DNA of 64,000 bases from Neurospora tetrasperma FGSC 2508. Its lineage: Eukaryota; Ascomycota; Sordariomycetes; Sordariales; Sordariaceae. The stretch covers positions 3,110,029 to 3,174,028 of the forward strand of contig NW_009799099.1 in assembly GCF_000213175.1 (NCBI RefSeq), written 5' to 3'. The notes under the pieces were generated by a model that had not been told where the DNA came from, did not search any database, and was given only the letters and a program-made list of their open reading frames with translations. The stretch's first letter is position 1; each line of letters opens with the position of its first letter. Positions 22,414 through 33,581 of this stretch are shown one piece after another. Position numbers and translations under genes: made by a program.

Positions 22414-23249
22414 AGCGAACAACCAGAACTCAAACCAAGTAAGACAAAACACACAAAGAACGAAGACATAATTTAGACCCTAATTACGCCGTGAGATGGA
22501 TGGATGGTTGGATGGATGTGATGAAAATTCTTACCCTGCGGGATGAGGCTAGGACGGGGGCTGGCTGGCTGGTCGAAACATGAATTGGGATAGAAGAGGC
22601 GGAAAGGGTGAGGAGAAGGAGACAAGGAGACAGAGAGAGAGAGAGGGCGGCATTCCTGATCCAACACGGAACCGCCCTTTGTGAGCTTTGCCTGTTGTTG
22701 TTTCCAAAAACTTCGCTGGGTTTTGAAGTTCAGCACGCGCTTACACAAGTCTTTTTTGGGATATCAATAACTGAACGGCGTCTTGGGTTTGGTATAGTTT
22801 CCGTTTTACTACTTAGTACAGATGCATTTCATGGGATGTAAATCTCATTATCTATTCACAATTCTTTAAAAAAAAACCACAAGCTCGACTTCCTTTCGCG
22901 TGACGACTTCAATGGAAGTATGATACCAGTCACTATGCCAGATTGTGTGAAACAAGTAGTTTACTACTACCTACTATGTTCATACTACAGTACCAAACAA
23001 TATATCCCATTTGCACGCCAGACAAATTTGCCCATCGGAAGAAGAAAAGACTGCGCAAAACCAAATCCACGCCGACCTAGGAAAGAGGAAAAAAAGGGAA
23101 AGTCTGAAGAAAGCCAAACTTGTACACAGGCCCGATTTTGAAACCCTTTTCCCAAGATATGCAAACTCACAAGGAAAATAAAAGTCGACCGATTAACCTT
23201 GTCATATCGCGAGAAGAGCTCAAGCGGACGAAGACCGAGTCTAATCAGT
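22414..23249. other. Convergent 3' spacer with GGAT micro-repeat
   Basis: Sequence between the CDC50 and spt16 stops. An imperfect GGAT tetranucleotide repeat lies at 22495-22518, followed by purine-rich GGAGA/GAGA sequence to about 22650. No gene is seen. Confidence 0.6.
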
Positions 23250-26200
23250 CTACTTTCTCCGCTTCTTGGGTGCCGCGCGTTCCTCCTCGTCGTCGAAGCC
23301 GCTCTCTCGGTCGCGCTTCTTAGCCTTCCTCTCCAACTCATCCCAATCCTCGCCCTCCTCTTCCTCGCTGTCTTCCGCCTCATCGCTGGCCTCCTCCGAG
23401 GCGTTGGAGTCGTACTCGGAATCCTCTTCGCTAGACTCGGAAGCGTCCTCCAGTTCGCTCTCGTCAATCTCGAAGGCGCTCTCCTCTTCCTCCTCCTCCA
23501 CTTCATCGTCGTCGCTGTCGTTCTGCAGGAAGCCCCAGCCGCCATCCAAGAAAAATTGGTGGGTATTGGCAGTGACCGTCTTCATGATGACGCCCCAGTT
23601 GAGGTTGAGAGGACCCTCTGAGAAGGCAATGTCGGACGAGTCAAGGAACTCCTTGACATCTTCCAAAGACTCGACAGGAATGGTGTTGATGTGGTATGGT
23701 GGTCTCGTGAAGTCCTTGAAGACAAACACCAGATCAAAGTTTTTGAGACCAAACTGAACACGTTCCAGATGTGCGACTTCAATGTCCTCGAGGGTGATAA
23801 CCATAAATGGAGGTTCGGTGATCTGGATGAGACACTCCGTGGTGGGCTGGATGTACACGTTACTGCGGAACGGTACACCGTTGAAACCAAGGTCGCGGAG
23901 TGGCATGTCCACCTCAATGCCTTCGTTGCGGCCCGCCTCAGCAATCTTTTCCGCGAACGACTTGAACAGGCGATCGAGCTCTGCGCGGCGCCGGCGTTCC
24001 TCCTGTTCAGCCTCGAACTCATCCTCATCACCATAACGATACTTGCGCTTCCGGTTGCCGGTTTCGTCGAACTGGATGTCGGTAGCTTCCCTGTAAAATT
24101 GGACATCCTTCGTCTTCTTCTTGTTTCCAATGATAATGGGATCCTTGAGGTGGATGTGGATGATCACGATCAACTCATGCTGACATGGTTGGAAGAAGAG
24201 GTGGCGAACGTTGGAAAAGAGGATATCCACGCGTTGCGTTGTGCTGAGAGGTGACTGGTAGCGAATACCGTTCTGGTGAATTTCCACCTTACCAGGCACA
24301 CGCTTGCCCTCCATGGCCGGCCGGATGAAGACATTATCCAATACGGCGGGCCGACGGTCTGATAGTTGATTAGTATGTTGCGATGACAATTGATCCGGGT
24401 AAGCGACTTACTTCTGATTTCAACGAGCTTGTCCTGCTCAACTACATCCTCCATATCCTTCTTCTCCTGCTCCTTCTTGACAGCGTCTCGTTTGAGGTTC
24501 GAGATTTGGTTTGCAATGTCAGCATACCTATCGCCATCGGTTGATTTGAAAGTCAAGCTCCTGACGAAGTGCGCAGATGCATCTTCGAAGGGCTGCTCAT
24601 CCTTCCGACCCACACCCTGGCCAGGAGATAGGAAGTTGATTCTCAAAAATGACCACTCGCCCTCGTCACTCTTGCTTGCGTTCTTGATGGTGTTAATATG
24701 GAAGGGTACCGGCCTGCCCATAACAGGCAGTACTATGGTCGCGTTCTTTTGATCAATCACGATGCCCATATCCTTAACCTTGGGCGGGAATTGATTATCC
24801 CGCTTGTAAGATTCGAAGCGCTTGAACTTTTTGATTTCGACGCCATTCTCATCAGCGGTAGATTCAGCGTATTTGGCCAAGCCTTCCTTCTGTTTCTTCT
24901 GCGCAAGTTCCTTCTGATGCTCGCGACGTCTCTTGTCCGCGTCCTCATCAACCGTTGTATTACGCTCAGAGCGTAGACGAGTGCTGGTGATGTTCTTGGT
25001 TGCAACAGCACCCACCCTAGAGTCCCGCTTCTCCTTCTTCGGTGTGGGCTGTGCTTCTTCCTCATCTTTGAAGAAGAACGAGGTGGCATCAACATCGACA
25101 GGCGCTTCGCCAGTAAACACCACCGGCTCGGAGCTAGTGACACGGATCGTATCGGAAAGGATCAAGGAATAAACCTTGCTGTTCTTGTCCTGGGGATTGG
25201 GGTTCTGGATATCACTGAAGCCGGTGGTCACAACCAGTGTCATGCCATCCTTGAGGGTACGGGTGTTCTTATTGTTGAGAATCAAGGTCGGGTCCTTGTT
25301 CTCGAGGCCGATTCCGAAGCCGACGTTCTTAAGAAAGTGCTTCTCAAGATCGGGCTTCTTGGACCGCACAAAGTTGTAGGCCTTGGTGTAAACATCCTTG
25401 ACAATGGCACCATCCCGGATCTCCTTGAGAATGAGGTTGTGGACAGCAAGTAGGAACTTGTAGTTGCTTTCTTGGGACTTGTTGGGGTCGACCATGAAAG
25501 TTCTGGCAATTTGGGAGCAATAGGACTTGTATCTGAGACCCATAGCCGCGATGATAATTCCCGGGTGGAGTATATCATTGTCAGAATCAGCCTGCCACTT
25601 CAGGTCAAATTTGCCACCACTTTGGACGATCGGTCCAAGAATCCAGTCCAACTGCTCGGGATCGAGGTCAGCCGGGAGCTTCTGTCGGTTGGGCAGCTCA
25701 ACGGTCTTCCAAAATTTGTCGTCTTCCAGTTTGTTGAAGACCTTATCGGCTAGCGCGCTGTGCTTGATCTTCTTATCTTGGTCGAGGATATTGGACATTT
25801 CGTCGAGGAAGTAAGGGGTCAGGAGGGCGACGCAAGCCTTGGACGAGGTGCGCATGGCGCGAAGCTCGGTTTCATCCTTGACAGAGAAGGCGCCAGCAGA
25901 CAGAGCCTGGGCAACGTCAACCTCCTCCACATCCTTGCAGTTATCGGCATAGACCTTCTTCCATTCGTCGATAAAGGGGCCCTTGGAGGTGTCCTTGGTG
26001 AGGACGCCAACCTTCTTCTATAACGAGGGGAAGTTTGTTAGAACCGCACCGAGATGTTGATGTGCGCCCAGGATGGGATGTAACTTACGCCCGCAGCCTT
26101 GATGGCATCCGTAATTTTGATGAAAAGCTTCTCGTTCTCGGCGGCGTCCTTCCCTCGCACGAGGACCTCAACGGGGTATCTGCCGCCCTTCACTTGGTCG

Positions 26201-26627
26201 AGGTACTTGGCTATTAACGTGTCAGATAGTTTGTCCGCGTTCTTGGGTCGGGAATACCGAGCGAACCTTTCTTTTGGGTGGTGAGAATGTAGATGGTGTC
26301 GAGGGTAAACATCATGAGGGTCGTCGGGAACTCGTAACCTAGCAGCCAGAACTTTACGTAGAGCTATCAGCAGCTGTCGGTTGACTGGAATGGCGCGCCA
26401 GACGTACAGCCAGCGCACGCCGAGCGGGCTCTCCAGAGGGCATAACTCACATGGATAGCGTTGTTCTTGTGAAACTCGGGGTTCTCGTCGACCTTGCCCA
26501 TCAGGATGACGATGGAAGAGACGCCACCGAAGAGAGCGTCTCCGGAGCGCTTGTCGGCCTTCCAGGCATTGTAGAAGTGCGAGACGCGCTCCTGGAAGAC
26601 CTTGCTGTCGATTTTGATGTCTGCCAT
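23250..26627 (-). CDS. spt16: FACT histone chaperone subunit Spt16
   Basis: The large FACT subunit, which works with Pob3 to take apart and rebuild nucleosomes during transcription and replication. Five exons: 26627-26451, 26351-26267, 26210-26089, 26017-24412 and 24358-23250, giving 1032 residues. All four introns are 53-99 bp and keep frame. The N-terminal domain is an inactive aminopeptidase (pita-bread) fold ([20 protein letters not shown]). A dimerisation domain follows ([20 protein letters not shown]), then the middle histone-binding tandem PH domain ([40 protein letters not shown]). A very acidic C-terminal tail rich in Asp/Glu/Ser ends in a basic KKRRK. ATG 26627 ([15 protein letters not shown]) is chosen over an upstream in-frame ATG at 26642 because it matches the usual family start. 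Confidence 0.97.
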
Positions 26628-28040
26628 GATGAGCGACGGCACAGCGGCGCGCGATTGAAGATGGCAGAAACAATCAAATCAGCAGAGGTTTGGGTTTGGG
26701 TGAAGTCGTGCTTTCTGCGAGGGGCTGCTTGCTCTGGTACTGACGGTGGCGGCAGACACCCTTCAAGATGACAGGAACAAGGCTACCACACCTCTCCAGC
26801 CGGCACTGCTAGTACTCTACAGTGCTTGCCAGCCGGGATCCGGTTCCAGGCCAAAGACACATAAATTCCCGTGTCGCGCGTCGCTCACGTCACGGGCCAC
26901 AGCTCTTGGCGCCCCTGTCCACTGCCTTCGCGTTAGGATGCCTAAGAGGTTCTGTTCTATGCCTGAGGCAGCTATAATCTGCTGGTTGCCACGGCAATGG
27001 TGGTATTCGTGAAAGGTCTATAGTATGGGAATCGTAAAGTATATTGGTGAAGGATGGAAACAGACGAACGTAAATGGTGTCGTCGGGACATCCAACAACT
27101 TACGATTCTGTCAACTTCAAGTCGAACTTGTACCTCTTCCTTTTAGGTGCACTGCAGTGAGTGCATGCAGATGAAAGAGAGACAGGCGGGACTGGGCGTA
27201 GAATGGAAACAGCGAGAGGGACGGGAGGGGTGAGGCTAAGCATGTACAGGTACGATTAAAGTCTTGGCAAGCGAAGCTCTGGGGTGCCGAACTTCCATTC
27301 ACCTCAGCTAGTAACCAGAACTCACCTTTCTTTACTTCGACGCAAAGAACCACCTAAGCAGCGATCAACCTAGAGCTGATACCCATACCAATGGATGAAT
27401 GAACGAGTGATGGCAATCACTGTGCGGAACAACAGCAACACAATCTTCAAGAATAGATTCGACGGGACCAGACACCGCGTACAAGTGCAAAGAGCAATGT
27501 CTAAGATGCCGCTCGGAAAATCTGTGATGTTTCACATCTATACTTGATAGAGCGGCATTGCGGAAGATACCGCCATGAGATGGAAGAATTGGTCAACACC
27601 TGCCCGACGGGAAACTTATCAGATCACTAATAGAAGACAAGCTGTCATCAGCACAACGTCACAAGAAGGGCTCTTGAGCTGAATCCTTCCCAGTATGAAG
27701 CGAGGACGAGCCTCCCACCCACCAAACCATCTAGTAAGTATCCAGACAATTGTTTCGATTCCTTTATCCGGCTGGTGATTCAGTCCTGTCCTCCTTTGGG
27801 ATCGAAATCGTGAATCGACCGGGGGCCAGTCGGGACCGGCCCATCGGCTGCCGGTACGGCGGCAGTCCCGCACGGACCGGAGCAGTGCCATTTGGCCCCA
27901 CTTCCCCAGATTCAGAAATGAAGACGGGAATGACAAATTTCAAAAGTTGAAGTTCGCTTCCTCGGTGTCCAACACCACCACTCTTGGTCGATTTTGAGAA
28001 TTTGTACATAGGAAGAACAGGGTCATAATAATACGTCAAA
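26628..28040. promoter_or_regulatory. Divergent promoter region, spt16 / methionine sulfoxide reductase
   Basis: This is a 1.4-kb spacer between divergent starts. Open frames in it are short and overlap on several frames. I see no gene, repeat or recognisable operator. Confidence 0.45.
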
Positions 28041-29201
28041 ATGGTTCGTGAACAGCTTAAATCAGTCCAATCCATCGTTTTGAGAGAGTTGAAGACCTCA
28101 TCGCGCATACCTACCTACGAACTACAGGCTTCTCCAACCTTGAGGACGGTTGAGACTAACACGACATTCGTCTTATAGGTTCACGCCGACGCTTCCAACT
28201 TTGCTGCCAACGTCACCAAGGAAGAGGCCTACCAGCAGGTTCTCGACCAAGCTGAAGGTCTGTTCTATGAGCAGAGGAACTGGGTAAGATGAGCAACCAA
28301 GCCTGCTTGCACCACCATATCAAGAAGGGACAATGTCTAAAAAGGTAACCTGAATGATTGACATTCGTTAGGTTTGGTAAGTCAACGTTGGCTCCCACAT
28401 GTACCCCACAGCCCCTTCTCGGGATGGTCCGTCCTGAAAACAACAGATGGAACGTACAAGATCCTCATTAGTGCTAATGTACTCTTTCAAAATAGCAATT
28501 TGTCCAACTGCGCTGCCCTTCTCTGGCACGCTTTCAAGTCTCTTCCGGCTCCGAGCAACCAGGTCAACTGGGCTGGTAAGTATTTGTTGTGTTCATCCCA
28601 GTTCAAGATCCCATCCAGCTTTTCTTCCTACCTCTGCTTGTTCAACGGGCATGATCTCTCCTTTCAATTTTCATTTTACCTTGCTTCGTCGAAAATTCCT
28701 GTCCTTTTTGGACAACATCTCCCTCTCCTCACTGCATCACTACTTTACATATCAAACAATTCTATACGCCTCATCTCACTACACTTGACTCTCTCTTTCT
28801 CTCTCCCTTCCCCTCTTTTCCTTTAGCCTCTTCCAAATCCAAATTAACCCGCCCACATAATAGGCTTCTACACCCTCAACCACCCCTCCACCACCGAACT
28901 CATTCTAGGCCCTTTTCAAGGTAAAGTAGCCTGCCAAACCATTGCCTTCGGCAGGGGCGTATGCGGTGCCGCAGCCGCCACCAAGACCACTCAGCTCGTT
29001 CCCGACGTCGACGCCTTTCCCGGCCACATCGCCTGCGACGGCGACAGCAAGAGCGAGATTGTGGTTCCCATTGTTGTAGATGATAGGGTGGTGGCTATCA
29101 TCGATGTGGACTGTGCGGAGCTGAACGGGTTCGATGAGGTCGATAAGGTGTGGTTGGAGAAGTTGGCGGATTTGGTGGGCAGGAGCTGTGACTGGCCTTG
29201 A
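28041..29201 (+). CDS. GAF-domain free methionine-(R)-sulfoxide reductase
   Basis: Reduces free methionine-R-sulfoxide with thioredoxin in the cytosol; the yeast relative is Ykl069w. Exons are 28041-28043 (only the ATG), 28179-28283, 28372-28376 (5 bases), 28496-28575 and 28864-29201, giving 176 residues. The total, 531 bases, is divisible by three only with the micro-exon. The micro-exon supplies the V and part of the C in NWVCNLSN, a conserved stretch. The GAF domain has the family cysteines in KVACQTIAFGRGVCG and HIACDGDSKSEIVVP, and the core NWAGFYTL. All donors are GT (GTTCGT, GTAAGA, GTAAGT, GTAAGT) and acceptors are TAG. It is divergent from spt16 and convergent with the GH72 gene. Confidence 0.93.
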
Positions 29202-30363
29202 ATTTTTGAAAGCTTGCGCAATGGGGAGTAAGGGGAGAGTGGTCCATTGGGGGAATGAGGGTGAGAAGATGGACTTGTTGGGATTTAAAGGTGTGGAGGA
29301 TGAAATGGGGGTTATGGGCTATTGATGCGATATATTAGAGACATAGATGGGGAACAGAAATCAGTTTTCTTCGTGTTGGTGATTGGTCAGACTATTTCGT
29401 CTTCTTTCGCAGACAGCCACCTCTCATCTTAAGTAGGTCCTCCGGTCTCGTCTTGATGTTTTTTTAGTCACCAGGTGTGACACAGAAAAACAGATAGTGA
29501 AGAACAAAACAACAACCCAAAAAAATAAAAATAAAATAAAATAAAATAAAAATAAAAAAAATTTTAAAATAAAAAATTTAGAAAAGTTAACGGTAGCAGG
29601 GCACTATTCAACATTCTAGGTAGGGAGCAAACACGGAAAGTCGTTGGCAGCATACCAAAATCCCGGCTTTGCTCGAAAGAATTTCATGACCTGCAACCGA
29701 GTTGAACACGGCGCATCTTCGTGAACCGGGGTCGGGTACGGCACACTGCAGAAAGACCCTAAACTAATGGACCCAGTGTTGGGCTCGATGAGTGCATGAT
29801 ATACATGGTCCGGAGGAGATCCTGTCACCTTGGTCTGTACTGGTCGCTTGAGTATCAAGGGCAAGCACGGCGGCTGCAGGTAGTCCACACTTTGCCAATG
29901 ATGTTTGTCCTCCCTTTATCAAAGAAGGTACGGACAGGGTAGACTTGTGAAGCACTTCATCCTTGCTGCGAAAGAGGAAGGTGAGTTATATACCTACTAT
30001 TCTGCCTTTGTTCAGTTGGTAAGCAAAAGGAACTAGGGACAGGTATTTGAAGGTAGAAGTGGACACTCAACAAGCCTCAGTCGATGTAATCAGCAGGTTG
30101 GCAGAATATCCCAAAGAAAAGAAAAACTCTGGAACTACTTCCAGATGTAGGTATTTACAATGACATCCAAACTCGAAGACAGTGTCTCAATGGATTATGT
30201 TTGTCACGGTCTTGACAAGAAAGTATGGGAGAAGAAAAAAAAAAAAAAAAAGACATTATTCTATACTATACATTGCGCTGCAAAATCCAGCTGGACGACA
30301 GCTTTCAACACCTCATCATCAACTTGTAGATCTAGCAAACGCCAAGCTACATCGTTCCTTAAC
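29202..30363. other. Convergent 3' spacer with A/T low-complexity block
   Basis: Sequence between the reductase and GH72 stops. An A-rich AAAAT-type simple repeat lies at 29519-29580 and an A17 run at 30235-30251. No gene is supported. Confidence 0.6.
29519..29580. repeat. A-rich (AAAAT)n-like simple repeat
   Basis: About 62 bases are almost only A and T, with repeated AAAAT/AAAT units ending in a short ATTTTAAAAT palindromic core. It lies downstream of the reductase stop in a convergent spacer. Confidence 0.9.
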
Positions 30364-31918
30364 CTAGAGAAGAAGGGTGCCGGTCAAGGTGAAGAACATG
30401 ACCAATCCGGTGACGACGAAAGGAGCCTTGTCAACGGAACCGATACCGCGGGTGCTTCCGGACTTCTTCTGACTCTCGCCGCTGCTGGAGGGAGAAGCAG
30501 TGTTTGTGGGAGATCCAGAACCCGGTTCCGCGTCGCCAGTGCTGGTACCCTGGGCCTGCTGAGAGCCCTCACCATTCAGACCCGGACCAGTTCCAGCGCC
30601 GTCCTTCATGAACTTCTTGGCACCGTCGGGGATAGCGGGGAGCTTAGTAGAGTCAACGAGCCAGTTGGAGTCCTTGGTGGGGCAAGCAGCGGCCTTGGTA
30701 GTCGAGGTGAAGCCGCCATCACCTGTGGGAACCGGGTACTTGCTCATGGCCTTGGCGAAGTTGGCAAATTCGGGCTTCTCCTCAACCTTGCTTCCAGGGC
30801 CAAGCTTGGCAATTCCGTATCCGTTCTCCTCCACTGCATACTCGTACATAAGACCTCCCGAGTAGACACTGGTCATCTTGTCGCTCATAAGAGCCCCAAT
30901 TTCGGCGAAGTCGCGGGTGTGAGTGATGCAGCCATACTCAGAAAGGCTTATGAAAAGGTCAGATATGCTGATTTGGCAGATTTCTCTGAGAAAATTTAAG
31001 ACTTACAAAATGGGGATGCCATAACCTGTGAACATCTTCACCTTTTGGTCCCAGCCGGAGTCCACAAAGTTCGAGCTGCACCAGGAATAATCGTTCTGTA
31101 TCTGATGTCAGGTTCTGAACTGCCCAATCGACCCAAAGGAAAACTTACGAAGGCGAAGAAGTCGCTTCTCTCGTCGTCAGTTCCGCAGTTCATGTAGCTG
31201 GCGAGCTGCATGCGGTTCTGAGAGACATCCGCAGCCGAGTATCCAACAGGAATCTTTCTGTAACCACGGTTGCCAATATACTGGCGCATATCACGAGTGG
31301 TGGCCTTGACATATTTGGCTGCCAGGGTGCTGTTGACCACATCGTTGATGACCTCGTTGCCCGAGAAGAAGGCAAGGGTGTTGTCGTACTTGGCAAAAGC
31401 GTCGATTGTGGCGAAAACGCTCTGGAGGTACTTGTCATTGTAGGACTGATGGGGGTCGTAACGGTTAAGCGAGTAAAGGGGGGTGTTGGCGTCAATAACG
31501 ACATAAATTCCGGCATCGGCCAAGAGCTTCATGCAATCGTCGTGCTTCTTGGAGTTGTCCACCATGTAGACACGGATGGTGTTGACTCCCAGCTTCTTGA
31601 ACTCGGCAACGTCGCGCTTGCACATGTCGAGATCGGCCAAGGGATCCGTCATGCCGGACGATCCTCCCGGCTGGTAGTCGATTCCTCTGATATAGAAGCG
31701 CTCCTTGCCCTTCCAGAAGGCTATCAACAAAGAAATCAGCATTTCCGCTTGTTGAAAGGTCACATCTTCCAAAGCCAGAACCACTCACCATTTCCGGAGA
31801 CTGTGACAGCAGGGAGATCAGCCCGCTTGTGTGGTTGCTCCCGTTCGGTTGGCGTCGGGGTCGCTGCACTGAGGCTAGCGATGGACGCCAACGCCGACAT
31901 CAAGCTGATAGACTTCAT
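30364..31918 (-). CDS. GH72 1,3-beta-glucanosyltransferase, GPI-anchored (GEL/GAS family)
   Basis: Cuts and re-joins beta-1,3-glucan chains, lengthening the glucan of the cell wall. Exons are 31918-31789, 31720-31149, 31095-31007 and 30946-30364, giving 457 residues. A signal peptide (MKSISLMSALASIASLSAA) leads. The GH72 domain starts at FWKGKERFYIRGIDYQPGG; the proton donor is the Glu in FFSGNEVINDV and the nucleophile the Glu in FLSEYGC. Other family motifs are TIRVYMVDNSKKHDDCM and ANTPLYSLNR. There is no Cys-rich X8/CBM43 module, so this is the short GEL subtype. A Ser/Gly/Pro-rich linker leads to a hydrophobic C-terminus (APFVVTGLVMFFTLTGTLLL) suitable for GPI attachment. Neurospora has several gel genes; I do not assign a number from sequence alone. 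Confidence 0.95.
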
Positions 31919-33581
31919 TTTGGTGGCGCCAATACTTTCTCGAGTATGTGATGTGTAAGCGAATTTGCTGCAGGCGTTCAGATTTCGCGTCGATAATAAT
32001 TATCGGGCAGTCTATGTATGAAGAGGGGTGATAGAAGGCCCAGCAAGAAAGTCCAAAATGGGCTTTATGAAGATTGACCAAGTAAACAAAGTGAAACAGA
32101 AATAATCAGAGATGGAAGAACTTGATGTATGCGATCAAAACCGAACGAGGGGATAGGGCAAACAGCCTGTGTACAGAACGAGGGGAAACCGTTTCAAGCA
32201 CGGAAATGTTGTTGAGAGTGGAAGGTGCTCTTGAAGGATAGAGCAACTGGAGTGAAACGAGGAGGGGGGGACGAGCACATAAAAAGCAGCCGTGTCACCA
32301 CAGACGTCGAATTGCCAGCCGGAGCCGTTCAGATTGTTTGGTAAGCGCATTGTTCATCCCTTCCCGTGTTCCTTTCACAAGATGGACCGGGCAAGTTCCT
32401 TGGTGGAGTTGTAGTGGTGATCGGACCGGTGCGGGTACCTGGCATTGGAACATCTTGGACGCATAAAGGCCGATGATTCAAGGTTTGAAGATAGGTAGAG
32501 CCCCGGTCATTGATCCAGAGAGGAACAGATTAACGGGATGTTCAAGATTTACCTGCTTCTGTTTCATGTCTTTTCCACTGCAAGCGCAGACCTTGAACTT
32601 TAGTGCTGCATCAAGGTCGAAGGCTGTGCAACTCTCTCCTGCAAATCTCTAAAGATCAACATCCACGCATCGAGAAGTGATCGTCTGTCGTGCCTCGGGG
32701 TATTTGCAGCCTTTTCCTCTGTCACAGGTATACATAACGAGTTTCATTCGATATGCAAGCCATCCAACGTCGTAGTGGTCTTTGATAATAATAGAACAAG
32801 CCGTCGAGGATAACTCGGGCACTCCGACAACATCCTGCAGAATTGTTGTCCGTGGGACATGTGGGACGAGAGTCACCTACCAAAGCGTTAACAATCAGTT
32901 CGCAAGGAGGACAGCGATTGCGCGACACACAGCCAGCCGCCTCGATGTGTTCTTGTTCCGTTTGCTGAATCTGCTAGATCTTTACTCCGGAATTCGACTC
33001 TCCCCGGTGTCAGGCTTGAACATAGTAAAATGCGGCTGTGAGCTTGGACGACACAAGGCACGAACTGTGATCTAAGCTCCCAAGATGGATCTGGTACCCG
33101 AATCACTGGCGCCCTTGGCACAAAAAGCTTGAACTCACGACAATCATGGACAACCTTGAAGCTTTCTGGATGGAAGTGAATGGCTTGTCGACGGAAGAAG
33201 ACCGGATAGAAATTGATTGGTCCATGCACCAACTACGTCATACCGTTTCAGAAACTCGTGATCTTGGCAGGGTACCCCAAACAATTAAAAAGGGGTAATG
33301 AGAAGGGAACGGGAGAAAGGGGGAAAGCAAACTCAGCTGACTACCGATCAACAACACTCCTAAAACGACGTTGCAGTTGAAGACTGATGTACAAATAAGA
33401 GCCCGTGAGATCTTCTGAGGTCCCTGAGGAATTAATTTAAGCTTTTCCCCCGTATCCATGGGGTAATAATCAAATCCAATCTTCAGATCCAGGCCGGGGA
33501 GCTATCGCATCGCATCGCCAAGCTCAGTCTGGGATCAAAACGAACCTGTCTTGAGCCATGAGAAGCGCATCGACAGGTATA
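31919..33581. promoter_or_regulatory. GH72 upstream region and bzz1 3' flank
   Basis: This is a 1.7-kb spacer that should hold the GH72 promoter. Open frames on both strands are short and not convincing. I see no gene or repeat. Confidence 0.45.
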
